From Solobacterium moorei (lineage in GTDB: Bacteria > Bacillota_I > Bacilli_A > Erysipelotrichales > Erysipelotrichaceae), in NCBI RefSeq assembly GCF_036323475.1, contig NZ_AP028934.1, positions 1,116,001 through 1,180,000 on the forward strand: 64,000 nt of DNA, given 5' to 3'. A model generated the notes under the pieces. The model made no database searches and had not been told where the DNA came from. It worked only from the letters and a program-made list of their open reading frames with translations. How positions within the stretch are numbered: position 1 is the stretch's first letter; each line of letters opens with the position of its first letter. A program made the translations under genes and the position numbers. This document shows, piece after piece, positions 8,376-16,996 of the stretch.

Positions 8376-9593
8376 ATGAGTGTAAGAGCGGAAGTATTAA
8401 ATATATTAGAGCGTGTATTTCGTCAAAATGGTTTTGCATCTTTACTTTTAAGAAGGGCAAATATCTCGAAAGAGGAGATGGGCCTTGCAAGTGAGATCAT
8501 ATATGGAACGATACGTAATAAAACACTATTAGAGGAACAGTGGCGTCCGTTTACCAAACATGTAAAGCCAAGAGTGGTTGCTTTACTCAATATGAGTGTG
8601 TATCAGTTACTGTTTTTGGATAGTATTCCTTCCTATGCCGTCATCTTTGAGGCAGTAGAGCTTGCTGGTAAATCGGAGAAGGAATTTGTAAATGCTGTCC
8701 TTCGTAAGGTACAAGTAGCGGGATTAAGAAAGCCTGCAGGCAATACGATTGAAGAACTTGCGGTTTTAACTTCTCATCCACTTTGGATTTTACAGCTATG
8801 GAAGGCTCACTATAGCTTTGAAACAATGAAGGAGATTGCCTTACATAATCAGGAACCATCACTTGTATATGGTAGAGTGAATACCTTGAAGTGTAAGAAA
8901 ACGGAGATTGCTCAAATGCCGGATGTACGCATGCTAGAGGATGATTGTTTCTTTTATGCAGGTATCTTACAAAGAACAGAACTATTTTCAAAGGGAATGG
9001 TTTTGATTCAAGATCGTCACTCACAAAAAGTAGTGCGTAAATTAGATGTTTTACCTGGTATGCAAGTATTAGATGCTTGTGCTGCACCAGGTACAAAGAC
9101 ACAGCAGATTGCTTGCTTAATGAAGAATCAAGGCAAGATAATCGCTACAGATTTGTATGAAGCGCGTTGCAATCTGATTGATGAATTAATGAATCGTACA
9201 GGTGTATCTATTGTTAGTACACAGCAGAATGACGCAACAATCACAGGTAAATTTCCGAAGGAAAGTTTTGATCGTATTTTGATTGATGCACCTTGTTCTG
9301 GGCTAGGGGACTTATCCCACAAGCCAGAGATTCGCTGGCATCTAGAACCTACATCAATCGATGAACTTGTGCGCACACAAGAAGCGATACTAGATGCCAA
9401 CGCGGAGTATTTACGTGTTGGTGGAATCCTTGTGTATAGTACCTGTACGTTAAATCGTAAGGAAAATGAACAACAAATCAAAAAGTTCTTAGTGAAGCAT
9501 CCTAACTATGGCTTGTTAGAAGAAGAAACTCTATTCCCAATGGAAAACGATGCGGATGGCTTTTATTACGCAAAATTAAAGCGTAATCAATAG
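8376..9593 (+). CDS. rsmB: 16S rRNA m5C967 methyltransferase RsmB
   Basis: A 405-residue RNA methyltransferase. Residues 1-130 match the NusB-like RNA-binding domain of RsmB. The catalytic half contains motif I DACAAPGTKT, motif IV DAPCSGLG with one conserved cysteine, and motif VI YSTCTL with the catalytic cysteine. The family methylates C967 of 16S rRNA. Slightly shorter than the usual 430-450 residues. AAGGAG precedes the ATG. It leads the rRNA-modification and signalling cluster that continues with rlmN. Confidence 0.92.
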   Translation: MSVRAEVLNILERVFRQNGFASLLLRRANISKEEMGLASEIIYGTIRNKTLLEEQWRPFTKHVKPRVVALLNMSVYQLLFLDSIPSYAVIFEAVELAGKSEKEFVNAVLRKVQVAGLRKPAGNTIEELAVLTSHPLWILQLWKAHYSFETMKEIALHNQEPSLVYGRVNTLKCKKTEIAQMPDVRMLEDDCFFYAGILQRTELFSKGMVLIQDRHSQKVVRKLDVLPGMQVLDACAAPGTKTQQIACLMKNQGKIIATDLYEARCNLIDELMNRTGVSIVSTQQNDATITGKFPKESFDRILIDAPCSGLGDLSHKPEIRWHLEPTSIDELVRTQEAILDANAEYLRVGGILVYSTCTLNRKENEQQIKKFLVKHPNYGLLEEETLFPMENDADGFYYAKLKRNQ

Positions 9594-9625
9594 GGTTATT
9601 CGCGTTTGAAACATTGGATAACATA

Positions 9626-9654
9626 TCGAGAAATTAGTGTGATTGTGGTAATAT
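9626..9654 (+). promoter_or_regulatory. Probable promoter of rlmN, giving a leaderless start
   Basis: TCGAGA at 9626-9631, a 17-base spacer ending in TGG, and TAATAT at 9649-9654 form an extended -10 promoter. The expected start of transcription, six to eight bases downstream, coincides with the rlmN ATG at 9662. Confidence 0.5.
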
Positions 9655-9661
9655 ATTAACT

Positions 9662-10702
9662 ATGCAAAGTATATATGATTTAAATATAAAGATGGCGACA
9701 GATATGCTCGCTGAAAAAGGACAAAAATCTTATCGTGCAAAGCAATTATTTCAATGGCTTTATCGTAAGCGTGTGGGTTCATTCCAAGAGATGACTGATA
9801 TGCCTGCGAGTCTATTAGAAGAACTTGCACAGGAATATTCGATTGAACCTGTTAAGGAAATTACGCGTCAGGTGGCTCGTGATGGAACTACTAAATATCT
9901 TTTCCAGCTGGCAGATGGTTCCTCTGTTGAAACAGTTTTGATGCATTTCCACTTTGGGGAAAGTTTATGTGTAACAAGTCAGCTTGGTTGTAACATGGGC
10001 TGTACTTTTTGTGCGTCTGGCTTATTAAAGAAACAGCGTGATTTAACAGCTGGTGAAATCGTTGGACAGGTTATGTTTATCCAGAAGGAACTCGACAAAA
10101 TAGGTAAGCGTGTTGATAATGTCGTTATCATGGGTACAGGTGAGCCATTTGATAACTATGATAATGTGATGCGTTTTTGTGAGATTATCAATAGTGATTT
10201 AGGTCTAGCAATAGGAGCAAGACATATCACAATTAGTACCTGCGGTATCGTTCCACGTATTAAGGATTTTGCCAAGGGTCATTATCAATATAACCTAGCA
10301 ATCTCTCTACATGCGCCTAATGATGAATTACGTCGCAAATTAATGCCTATTGATCAAGCATATCCTTTGGATGTCTTGATGGATGCATTACATGAATATA
10401 GTGAAGGTAACAATCGTCGTATTACGTTTGAATATATCTTATTACATGGGGTAAATGATACAGATGCACATGCGATACAGCTAGCGAATTTGATTCGTGG
10501 TATGAATGCATATGTGAATCTCATTCCATATAACCAAGTGGATGAGAACGGGTATGTTTCGACGAATGAAAAAGTCGCATTGCATTTCTATGATGTACTC
10601 ATGAAACATGGTGTAAAAGCTACCTTGCGTTCTAAACATGGCGATGATATTGATGCGGCCTGTGGTCAGCTTCGCGCAAAACATGAAAAGGGTAAACTTT
10701 AA
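9662..10702 (+). CDS. rlmN: Dual-specificity RNA methyltransferase RlmN (radical SAM)
   Basis: A 346-residue radical-SAM enzyme that makes m2A2503 in 23S rRNA and m2A37 in tRNAs. The cluster cysteines are C110, C114 and C117 (CNMGCTFC), followed by GEPFDNYDNV and the C-terminal cysteine in DAACGQL near residue 337 that completes the methyl-transfer pair. The N-terminus SIYDLNIK aligns with the usual start of the family, so ATG 9662 is correct although no Shine-Dalgarno lies in front of it. prpC follows after two bases. Confidence 0.94.
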   Translation: MQSIYDLNIKMATDMLAEKGQKSYRAKQLFQWLYRKRVGSFQEMTDMPASLLEELAQEYSIEPVKEITRQVARDGTTKYLFQLADGSSVETVLMHFHFGESLCVTSQLGCNMGCTFCASGLLKKQRDLTAGEIVGQVMFIQKELDKIGKRVDNVVIMGTGEPFDNYDNVMRFCEIINSDLGLAIGARHITISTCGIVPRIKDFAKGHYQYNLAISLHAPNDELRRKLMPIDQAYPLDVLMDALHEYSEGNNRRITFEYILLHGVNDTDAHAIQLANLIRGMNAYVNLIPYNQVDENGYVSTNEKVALHFYDVLMKHGVKATLRSKHGDDIDAACGQLRAKHEKGKL

Positions 10703-10704
10703 AC

Positions 10705-11454
10705 ATGAAATACTATGGAATAACAGATAAAGGATTGGTGCGTAAAAGTAACCAAGATAGTTATGTCATTGCGACAAATGTAGCGGGTGAAGTATTCGCG
10801 ATTGTCGCAGATGGTATAGGCGGAAATTTAGGTGGGGATATTGCCAGTAGAATGGCGGTAGCCCATTTTTCGCGTGTATTCTCTGAGACAGAGCAATTTC
10901 GAGATGTGGATGAAGTAAAACAATGGTTGAATCGTGAAGTGAAAATCTGTAATTCCGCAATCTTCGATTATGGGAAACAACATGTAGACCTTAAGGGAAT
11001 GGGTACAACATTATGTGCTGCTTTGATTACACATATTGGTATCTTTATTGTAAATATTGGAGATTCTCGTGCATATGCATGGTGGCATGCAGGTAAGATG
11101 AAACAGTTAACTGTCGATCATACACTTGTTAATGATATGTTAATGCATAACGAGATTACACCTGAGGAAGCCAAAACATTCCCACGTCGTAATGTTTTGA
11201 CCAATGCACTAGGTGTTTGGGAAGATGTAAAGTGTGATATTACACATCATATCGAGAAGATTGATGGCTTACTTTTATGTAGTGATGGCCTACATGGCTA
11301 TGTGTCAGAAAAGACAGTGTTACGCGTTGTGATTGATCCACATAAAGATCCTTCCTTACGTGCACGTAAGTTAATTAAACTAGCTTTAGAAGCTGGTGGT
11401 TTTGATAATACAACGGTTATCTTATTAGACTTTGTTGGAGGCTACACACTATGA
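10705..11454 (+). CDS. prpC: PP2C-family Ser/Thr protein phosphatase
   Basis: A 249-residue Mn-dependent phosphatase that reverses phosphorylation by the kinase encoded next. Typical motifs: SNQDSY near the start, the metal-binding ADGIGGN, GMGTTL, VNIGDSRAY, and CSDGLHGY with FDNTTVI at the end. Its stop overlaps the prkC start by four bases (ATGA), the standard translational coupling of phosphatase and kinase in Gram-positive bacteria. Confidence 0.93.
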   Translation: MKYYGITDKGLVRKSNQDSYVIATNVAGEVFAIVADGIGGNLGGDIASRMAVAHFSRVFSETEQFRDVDEVKQWLNREVKICNSAIFDYGKQHVDLKGMGTTLCAALITHIGIFIVNIGDSRAYAWWHAGKMKQLTVDHTLVNDMLMHNEITPEEAKTFPRRNVLTNALGVWEDVKCDITHHIEKIDGLLLCSDGLHGYVSEKTVLRVVIDPHKDPSLRARKLIKLALEAGGFDNTTVILLDFVGGYTL

Positions 11455-13127
11455 ACAAAAAGAATGTAGTCGCTAACCGTTATGAAGTTGTACAGCATAT
11501 TGGACAAGGTGGTATGGCTGATGTATTTTTGGCTATCGATACCATTTTAAATCGTCACGTCGCAATCAAGATTTTACGCTCTGATCAAAGTACAGACGCG
11601 ATTAGTATCTTACGTTTTGAACGTGAAGCACAGGCTGCCACAACATTAGCGCATCCAAATATTGTAGAAATCTATGACGTTGGTGAGTATAAGAATCATC
11701 ACTATATCGTCATGGAATATGTGGATGGTAAGACGTTGAAGAAAGTGATTCGCGACCGTGCACCTTTATTAAATCTAGAAGCAGTCGATACGATGAAGCA
11801 GTTAACTTCTGCAGTTGCGGAAGCACATAAGCGTGGTATCATTCACCGGGATATTAAACCACAGAACGTCATTGTTAAGTCTGATGGTTCTTTGAAGATT
11901 TTGGATTTTGGTATCGCAACTGCCAAGGGTAGTGCACAATTAACACAGGCAAATAATGTTATGGGTTCTGTTCATTACTTAGCTCCAGAGCTTGCGAAGG
12001 GTGAACCAGCATCTCCACAATCAGATATCTATGCTTTAGGTATTGTATTCTATGAGATGTTAACAGGGGATGTTCCTTTTAAGGCAGACCAAGCTATACA
12101 GATTGCACTACAACATATGAGAGAGCCTATGCCAAGTGTACGTAAAGCGAATCCAAATGTTCCACAATCTGTAGAAAATATCATTATCCGTGCAACTGCG
12201 AAGAATCCAAAGCTACGTTATCAAAGCTGTGATGAAATGTTGAATGACCTAGAAAAGTGCATGTCACCAGAACATCAAAATGACAAGCCTTTTAGTCTGA
12301 ATGATCCCATTGATAAGACACCAACCAAACAAGAAAAAGAAGATATAAAAGCAGGGATGACGAGAAGTACATCTCTTTCACGCATTGCGAATAAACGTAC
12401 CAAAATCTATATCACCGCAATCTTAGTATTATTTGCGATGTTTGCGGTGATTGCTGGTTTATTCTTGGCAGGAATTCTACCACCGAAATCAAAGAATGTT
12501 ACAGTTCCTAATGTATCAAATATGGATGTTGCACAAGCAACTGCAGCCCTTCAGGAACAAGACCTTGAAGTCGATCAAGATGATATTACATACCAGTTGT
12601 CGAAAGATAGTATTGAAGGGGTTGTCATTGGCACAGAACCTGCTAGTTCTAGTGAAGTAGAGCGTCATTCCAAGGTGAAACTCATTGTATCTAGTGGCGT
12701 TGGTCAAGAGATGCCAAACTATGTTGGGAAAAATATTGATGATGTAAAGGCATCACCACCTTCTGCGATTCACTTAATTGAGAAAGAAGAACAGAGTGAT
12801 AAGAAACCTGGAACGATTATTCGCCAAGAAGGTGTTGCGGCTGGAGAGCTTTATGATACAGCAGGTGAAACAGATCTGACACTATACTATGTGCCATATA
12901 TAAAGGTTACAATTCCAGCAGATATTATTGGTAAACCGATTGAAGATGCGACAGCACAATTAGAAGCTATGGGAGTAACTGTCGTACGTGCACACCGTGA
13001 TACATCTGCGTTACCGCAGAGTGAAATTGATAAAATCAAAGTTGGTACTGTCATTGAGACAATGCCAGCTGCAGGTAGCGAATATACACAGAAAAAGGAT
13101 AGTTATGTCACATTATACTTTTACTAA
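11451..13127 (+). CDS. prkC: PASTA-domain Ser/Thr protein kinase
   Basis: A 558-residue eukaryotic-type kinase. The kinase domain (about 10-275) has the glycine loop GQGGMADV, the ATP-binding lysine K40, HRDIKPQN with catalytic D134, and DFG at 152-154. One membrane segment follows at about 318-343, then three extracellular PASTA repeats (about 347-415, 416-480 and 481-558). Such kinases bind muropeptides or lipid II and adjust cell-wall synthesis, division and translation. The second PASTA repeat looks shorter than the other two. Confidence 0.93.
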   Translation: MNKKNVVANRYEVVQHIGQGGMADVFLAIDTILNRHVAIKILRSDQSTDAISILRFEREAQAATTLAHPNIVEIYDVGEYKNHHYIVMEYVDGKTLKKVIRDRAPLLNLEAVDTMKQLTSAVAEAHKRGIIHRDIKPQNVIVKSDGSLKILDFGIATAKGSAQLTQANNVMGSVHYLAPELAKGEPASPQSDIYALGIVFYEMLTGDVPFKADQAIQIALQHMREPMPSVRKANPNVPQSVENIIIRATAKNPKLRYQSCDEMLNDLEKCMSPEHQNDKPFSLNDPIDKTPTKQEKEDIKAGMTRSTSLSRIANKRTKIYITAILVLFAMFAVIAGLFLAGILPPKSKNVTVPNVSNMDVAQATAALQEQDLEVDQDDITYQLSKDSIEGVVIGTEPASSSEVERHSKVKLIVSSGVGQEMPNYVGKNIDDVKASPPSAIHLIEKEEQSDKKPGTIIRQEGVAAGELYDTAGETDLTLYYVPYIKVTIPADIIGKPIEDATAQLEAMGVTVVRAHRDTSALPQSEIDKIKVGTVIETMPAAGSEYTQKKDSYVTLYFY

Positions 13128-13136
13128 GGAGTGCTT

Positions 13137-14000
13137 ATGATTGCACGAATCACGAAAATCGTATCGAAGAATTATCGTGTCTTAACTTCTGATAAGAAGT
13201 ATTATGATGCGATTGTAATGGGAAAAGTGCGTCGTCAAGATGCGCCTGTTGCTGGAGATTTGGTAGAGTGTGAAGAGATTGATGGCCGCTATGTCATTCA
13301 GAAAATCATGCCACGAACCAATCGCTTGATACGACCAGCAGTAGCGAACGTTGACCAAGCACTCATTGTGATGAGTGTAAAAGATCCTGACTTTTCAACT
13401 GCATTAATTGATCGCTTAAGTATGCTTATCATGCATGCGGGTGTTGAACCAGTTTTAATTATTACAAAATGTGATTTAGGCTTTAGCCAAGAAGTGGAAG
13501 AACAGATCCAAGCTTATGAAAAGGGTGCGATGAAAGTCATTCGTACCGCAAAAGGTAGCTTAGATCCATCGATTGCAGGTCTTTTAACAGATAAGATTTC
13601 AGTATTAACTGGTCAAAGTGGTGCTGGAAAGAGTACGCTATTAAACCAATTAGAGCCATCATTCCATCTTGCAACACAAGAGATTTCAAAGGCACTTGGA
13701 AGAGGTAAACATACCACAAGACATAATGAATTGCATGAGGTTGCAGGGGGGCTTGTGGCAGATACACCTGGTTTTAGTTCCCTAGATTTTTCTCATATTC
13801 AAGCTAGTGAATTAGCTGAATATGTACCAGACTTTGTACCATACCTACATGATTGCCGCTTCAATGACTGTGTTCATCAAAATGAACCGGGTTGTAAGAT
13901 TAAAGAAGCAGTAGAAGCAGGTAAAATATCCAAAGAACGCTATGAGAACTATCTCGGCGTTTTACAGATAATTCAAGAGAGAAGGGAGAAATACATATGA
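13137..14000 (+). CDS. rsgA: Ribosome small-subunit GTPase RsgA
   Basis: A 287-residue circularly permuted GTPase for late 30S maturation. An OB-fold N-terminus is followed by G4 (TKCD), then G1 GQSGAGKSTLLN and G3 DTPGF in permuted order, and a C-terminal zinc site (CRFNDCVHQNEPGC). The start was set at ATG 13137 because AAGGAG lies six bases before it; the upstream in-frame GTG at 13131 overlaps the ribosome site. It overlaps rpe by four bases. Confidence 0.94.
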   Translation: MIARITKIVSKNYRVLTSDKKYYDAIVMGKVRRQDAPVAGDLVECEEIDGRYVIQKIMPRTNRLIRPAVANVDQALIVMSVKDPDFSTALIDRLSMLIMHAGVEPVLIITKCDLGFSQEVEEQIQAYEKGAMKVIRTAKGSLDPSIAGLLTDKISVLTGQSGAGKSTLLNQLEPSFHLATQEISKALGRGKHTTRHNELHEVAGGLVADTPGFSSLDFSHIQASELAEYVPDFVPYLHDCRFNDCVHQNEPGCKIKEAVEAGKISKERYENYLGVLQIIQERREKYI

Positions 14001-14650
14001 TTGTTGCACCATCCGTATTATCTTTAGATTACAGTCACATGACTGAACAATGTGAATTACTAAATTCCTCCAAGGCAGAGTGGATGCACTTTGACGTTAT
14101 GGATGGACACTTTGTAAAGAACTTAACATTTGGGCCAGATATCCTAAAGGGATTTGTAAAACTATCACCATTATTTAAAGATGTTCACTTGATGGTTACA
14201 GATCCTAAGATGTTTGCTGATGTATTTATTAATGCTGGTGCAGATCAGATTACCTTCCACGTTGAAACAATTTACGACAAAGAAGAGATCAAAGCACTTG
14301 CAAAACATATCCATGAACAAGGAAAGAAAGCTGGACTTACATTAAAGCCACAAACACCAATTGAAGTACTAAAGCCATTCTTGCATGATTTTGACTTATT
14401 CTTGATTATGAGTGTAGAACCAGGTTTTGGTGGACAGAAGTTTATGCCAGAGGCACTAGAACGTATTCGTACACTTCGTACATGGTTAAATGATGAAGGC
14501 CTTGATACGCATATTGAAGTTGATGGTGGTATCAACGAAGAAACAGGTGCTTTATGTGCTGAAGCAGGAGCAGATGTGCTTGTGGCAGGTTCTTATGTCT
14601 TTAAGAATAATATCCACGAAGTATGCGAGAAATTATGGAAGCTTCAGTAG
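13997..14650 (+). CDS. rpe: Ribulose-phosphate 3-epimerase
   Basis: A 217-residue TIM-barrel enzyme interconverting ribulose-5-phosphate and xylulose-5-phosphate in the pentose phosphate pathway. Family motifs include HFDVMDGHFV near residues 32-41, VHLMV, MSVEPGFGGQKF and EVDGGI with the catalytic aspartate. It lies between rsgA and thiN, the conserved Bacillota order, and overlaps the thiamine pyrophosphokinase start. Confidence 0.95.
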   Translation: MIVAPSVLSLDYSHMTEQCELLNSSKAEWMHFDVMDGHFVKNLTFGPDILKGFVKLSPLFKDVHLMVTDPKMFADVFINAGADQITFHVETIYDKEEIKALAKHIHEQGKKAGLTLKPQTPIEVLKPFLHDFDLFLIMSVEPGFGGQKFMPEALERIRTLRTWLNDEGLDTHIEVDGGINEETGALCAEAGADVLVAGSYVFKNNIHEVCEKLWKLQ

Positions 14651-15243
14651 TTATTATCCTAAAACGTTGTGAATCCATTCCGACTGCAGAAAACTATATT
14701 GGTGTAGATAAAGGTGCCTTAACACTTGCAAGAAGTGGTAAGAGAATGTTACTGGCAATCGGTGATTTTGACTCTGTAGAAGAAAGCGATTTATCTTGTA
14801 TCAAAGAATACAGTGATGCATTTATTCAACTAAATACAATCAAGGATGATACCGATGGTGAGGCAGCAGTTATGTATGCTATCGGGAAGGGATATCAAAA
14901 AATACACCTCTATGGTGGACTTGGTGGTAGAGTAGACCATGCGATGATTAATCTACGGTTGGTATCACGCTTTCCTGAAACTGTATATCTCCATGATGAA
15001 AATAACTTTATTTATTCTCTTGGTGAGGGCATATATTCCATTGGTAAACGCGATTATACATACATTTCATTCTTTACCGAAGATGAATCAATTATCACCT
15101 TGGAAGGGATGAAATACCCATTAACCAATCAAAAGCTTACCAATAAAGATACCTATACAACTTCCAATGAGATTTTGGAAGAGATGGGTATCGTCACTGT
15201 GCATACAGGTAAGGTTACAGTAATACAATCAAAAGATGCATAA
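14635..15243 (+). CDS. thiN: Thiamine pyrophosphokinase
   Basis: A protein of about 202 residues that transfers pyrophosphate from ATP to thiamine. Diagnostic sequences are GVDKGAL, AIGDFDS and KDDTDGEAA for the metal and pyrophosphate site, and GGLGGRVDHAMINL. ATG codons at 14623 and 14635 are both in frame; the later one gives the more usual short N-terminus (MEASVVIIL). The gene overlaps the end of rpe and closes the operon at a strong terminator. Confidence 0.9.
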   Translation: MEASVVIILKRCESIPTAENYIGVDKGALTLARSGKRMLLAIGDFDSVEESDLSCIKEYSDAFIQLNTIKDDTDGEAAVMYAIGKGYQKIHLYGGLGGRVDHAMINLRLVSRFPETVYLHDENNFIYSLGEGIYSIGKRDYTYISFFTEDESIITLEGMKYPLTNQKLTNKDTYTTSNEILEEMGIVTVHTGKVTVIQSKDA

Positions 15244-15247
15244 AAAA

Positions 15248-15271
15248 AATTCCCTTCGGGGAATTCTTTTT
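15248..15271. terminator. Bidirectional terminator between thiN and rpmB
   Basis: AATTCCC/GGGAATT with a TTCG tetraloop. Eight A residues precede it and CTTTTT follows, so it can stop transcription from thiN (plus) and from rpmB (minus). Confidence 0.9.
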
Positions 15272-15285
15272 CATATAACCGGCGA

Positions 15286-15489
15286 TTACTCAGCAGTTTT
15301 AGCCTTAGCTCCTGCCTTTAATGTCTTTAATGCGCGAGCTGAGATCTTAACTGTCTGTGGCTTGCCATCAACGATCATGTGAACCTTTTGCAAGTTCACA
15401 TTCCACTTACGACGAGTAGCACGTAGGGAGTGGGAACGTCTGTTTCCTGACATTGCTTTCTTACCGGATACAGCACATACTCTGGACAT
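15286..15489 (-). CDS. rpmB: 50S ribosomal protein L28
   Basis: A 67-residue L28 starting [16 protein letters not shown]. The reading frame is open further upstream, but AGGAGG lies just before the ATG at 15489, which matches the family start. The single CxxxG element remains but the zinc-ribbon cysteines of some L28 forms are absent. Its place next to the rsgA-rpe-thiN operon and opposite in direction is the classical Gram-positive arrangement. Confidence 0.95.
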   Translation of the reverse strand: MSRVCAVSGKKAMSGNRRSHSLRATRRKWNVNLQKVHMIVDGKPQTVKISARALKTLKAGAKAKTAE

Positions 15490-15523
15490 ACCATAACCTC
15501 CTTTACTTATAATTTGCTTACAA

Positions 15524-15552
15524 AAGATATCATAGATTACTTGTAAATGCAA
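15524..15552 (-). promoter_or_regulatory. Promoter of rpmB
   Basis: On the minus strand TTGCAT (15547-15552) and TATCTT (15524-15529) are 17 bases apart, with TGA just before the -10 (extended -10). Confidence 0.7.
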
Positions 15553-15678
15553 CCAAAAAAGTAGTAGTTAGATTTGTTTTTCAAAGATTCATATAGAAGA
15601 TGCAGAAATGAATTATGTAAATTCTATGAAAATAGGCTGTTTATGGATGGTAATCGACTACATTTTGAAATGCAAATG

Positions 15679-15687
15679 TGATAAAAT
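15679..15687 (+). promoter_or_regulatory. Extended -10 element before ftsA
   Basis: TGATAAAAT at 15679-15687 fits an extended -10 element about 28 bases before the ftsA start codon. No good -35 is seen at the standard distance. Confidence 0.4.
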
Positions 15688-15715
15688 ACGAATATAACTG
15701 AAAGGAGACTTCACG

Positions 15716-16978
15716 GTGACAGATAAACAGATTTATGCGGCAATTGAGGCTGCTGACCATGAGGTTCGATTAGTAATTGGTGAGTTTTTCAACACCAGAT
15801 TTAATATTATAAAGGTTGAAAGAGTACCATGTAGCGGACTCTCTTATAATGGCATTACAGACCAACAGGCTTTGATTGGTTCCATCAAACAGGCAATAGC
15901 GTCTGCAAAGAAGATGGTTGGTGCTAGTGTACAACAGGTAATTCTTGCAATTCCTGCATTTAATTTAAAGCGTATTTCTTTGAAATCAACAGTTGATATT
16001 GAAGGTATCGATGGAACTGTAACGATACAAGACGTACGTAATGCAATCAAGAAAGCGGAAGCAGTAAATATTGGCAATGATAGTGCTTTGATTCAGACGG
16101 TATGTGTAAAGTATACGGTCAATGGTATGACAACACGCCGTATTCCACTTGGAGAAAAGTGCTCTCAGTTGATTGTTGATATTGACTTATTGTGTGCAGA
16201 TCGTAAATTTGCCTATGACTTAGTAACTTGTGTAGAAAAAGCAGGTCTAAAAGTAATGGATATCTTTGCGGATATCTATGCTGTAGGGAAAGAGGCTGCT
16301 CTATTTGAACAGTCCGTTGATCGCCAAGTGATTGTCTTAAAGGTAGAACGTGATGCAACGACATTAGGTCTACTCTATAAGGGAAGATTTGCGGCATCTA
16401 CAATCTTACCAATGGGACTTGGAAATATCGCAAATGCAGCTGTCGAAAAATATGGCATTAATATGAAGAATGCTATTGAGTTAATCAAGTATAGTGCAAG
16501 ACTTGATCAGACAGTTTGTTCCTCAAATATTATCCATATTTGGAACGATAATGGTGAAAATAGAACCATCAGTGAGCAGGAGTTAGTAGACTGTATTCGC
16601 CCTAATATTGAAACATGGTTGAATGCAATTACAGAAACTTGCGAAGGAATCTTGCAAGCAGGTGAAACAACTGTTATTATTACTGGTGAAGGTGGCGAAA
16701 CTATAGGTTTAGAAAACCTTTTAAGCAAGCGCCTAAATGTAGAAGTTAGAGATTATATTCCGGAAACATTAGGGGGAAGAAATGCAGCATTAACCGCATG
16801 TCTCGGATTGTTCTATGCCTACCAAGATAGATTACCTATTATCGGTCAGACTGAAAACAGCTTAGATCTTGATGCTTTTATCAAAAACGTATCCTACCGT
16901 GATAGAAAGGTAGAGACTACGAAAGAAGATACCTTGACAAATAAACTCAAGGGATTGTTTCTCGATGGAAAGAAATAA
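15716..16978 (+). CDS. ftsA: Cell division protein FtsA, divergent
   Basis: A 420-residue actin-like protein placed 18 bases before ftsZ, which it should tether to the membrane. The start is a GTG with AAAGGAG upstream. The overall fold pattern is that of FtsA: 1A/1C subdomains, the KYGINMKNAIELIKYSA helix region at about 245-261, ITGEGG at 322-327. It ends in an amphipathic helix (LTNKLKGLFLDGKK) typical of the membrane-targeting sequence. However, phosphate-1, normally DIGTSS-like, reads IEAADHEV (10-17), and phosphate-2, normally DxGGGTTD, reads KVERDATT (209-216). ATP binding is therefore doubtful. Family identity rests on position, length and the C-terminus. Confidence 0.82.
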   Translation: MTDKQIYAAIEAADHEVRLVIGEFFNTRFNIIKVERVPCSGLSYNGITDQQALIGSIKQAIASAKKMVGASVQQVILAIPAFNLKRISLKSTVDIEGIDGTVTIQDVRNAIKKAEAVNIGNDSALIQTVCVKYTVNGMTTRRIPLGEKCSQLIVDIDLLCADRKFAYDLVTCVEKAGLKVMDIFADIYAVGKEAALFEQSVDRQVIVLKVERDATTLGLLYKGRFAASTILPMGLGNIANAAVEKYGINMKNAIELIKYSARLDQTVCSSNIIHIWNDNGENRTISEQELVDCIRPNIETWLNAITETCEGILQAGETTVIITGEGGETIGLENLLSKRLNVEVRDYIPETLGGRNAALTACLGLFYAYQDRLPIIGQTENSLDLDAFIKNVSYRDRKVETTKEDTLTNKLKGLFLDGKK

Positions 16979-16996
16979 ATTGGAGAGGTAAACGTT

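Noticed and set aside
8641-9102. Long minus-strand open frame opposite rsmB
   Set aside because: It lies wholly within a well-supported methyltransferase gene, has no ribosome site and no recognisable motif.
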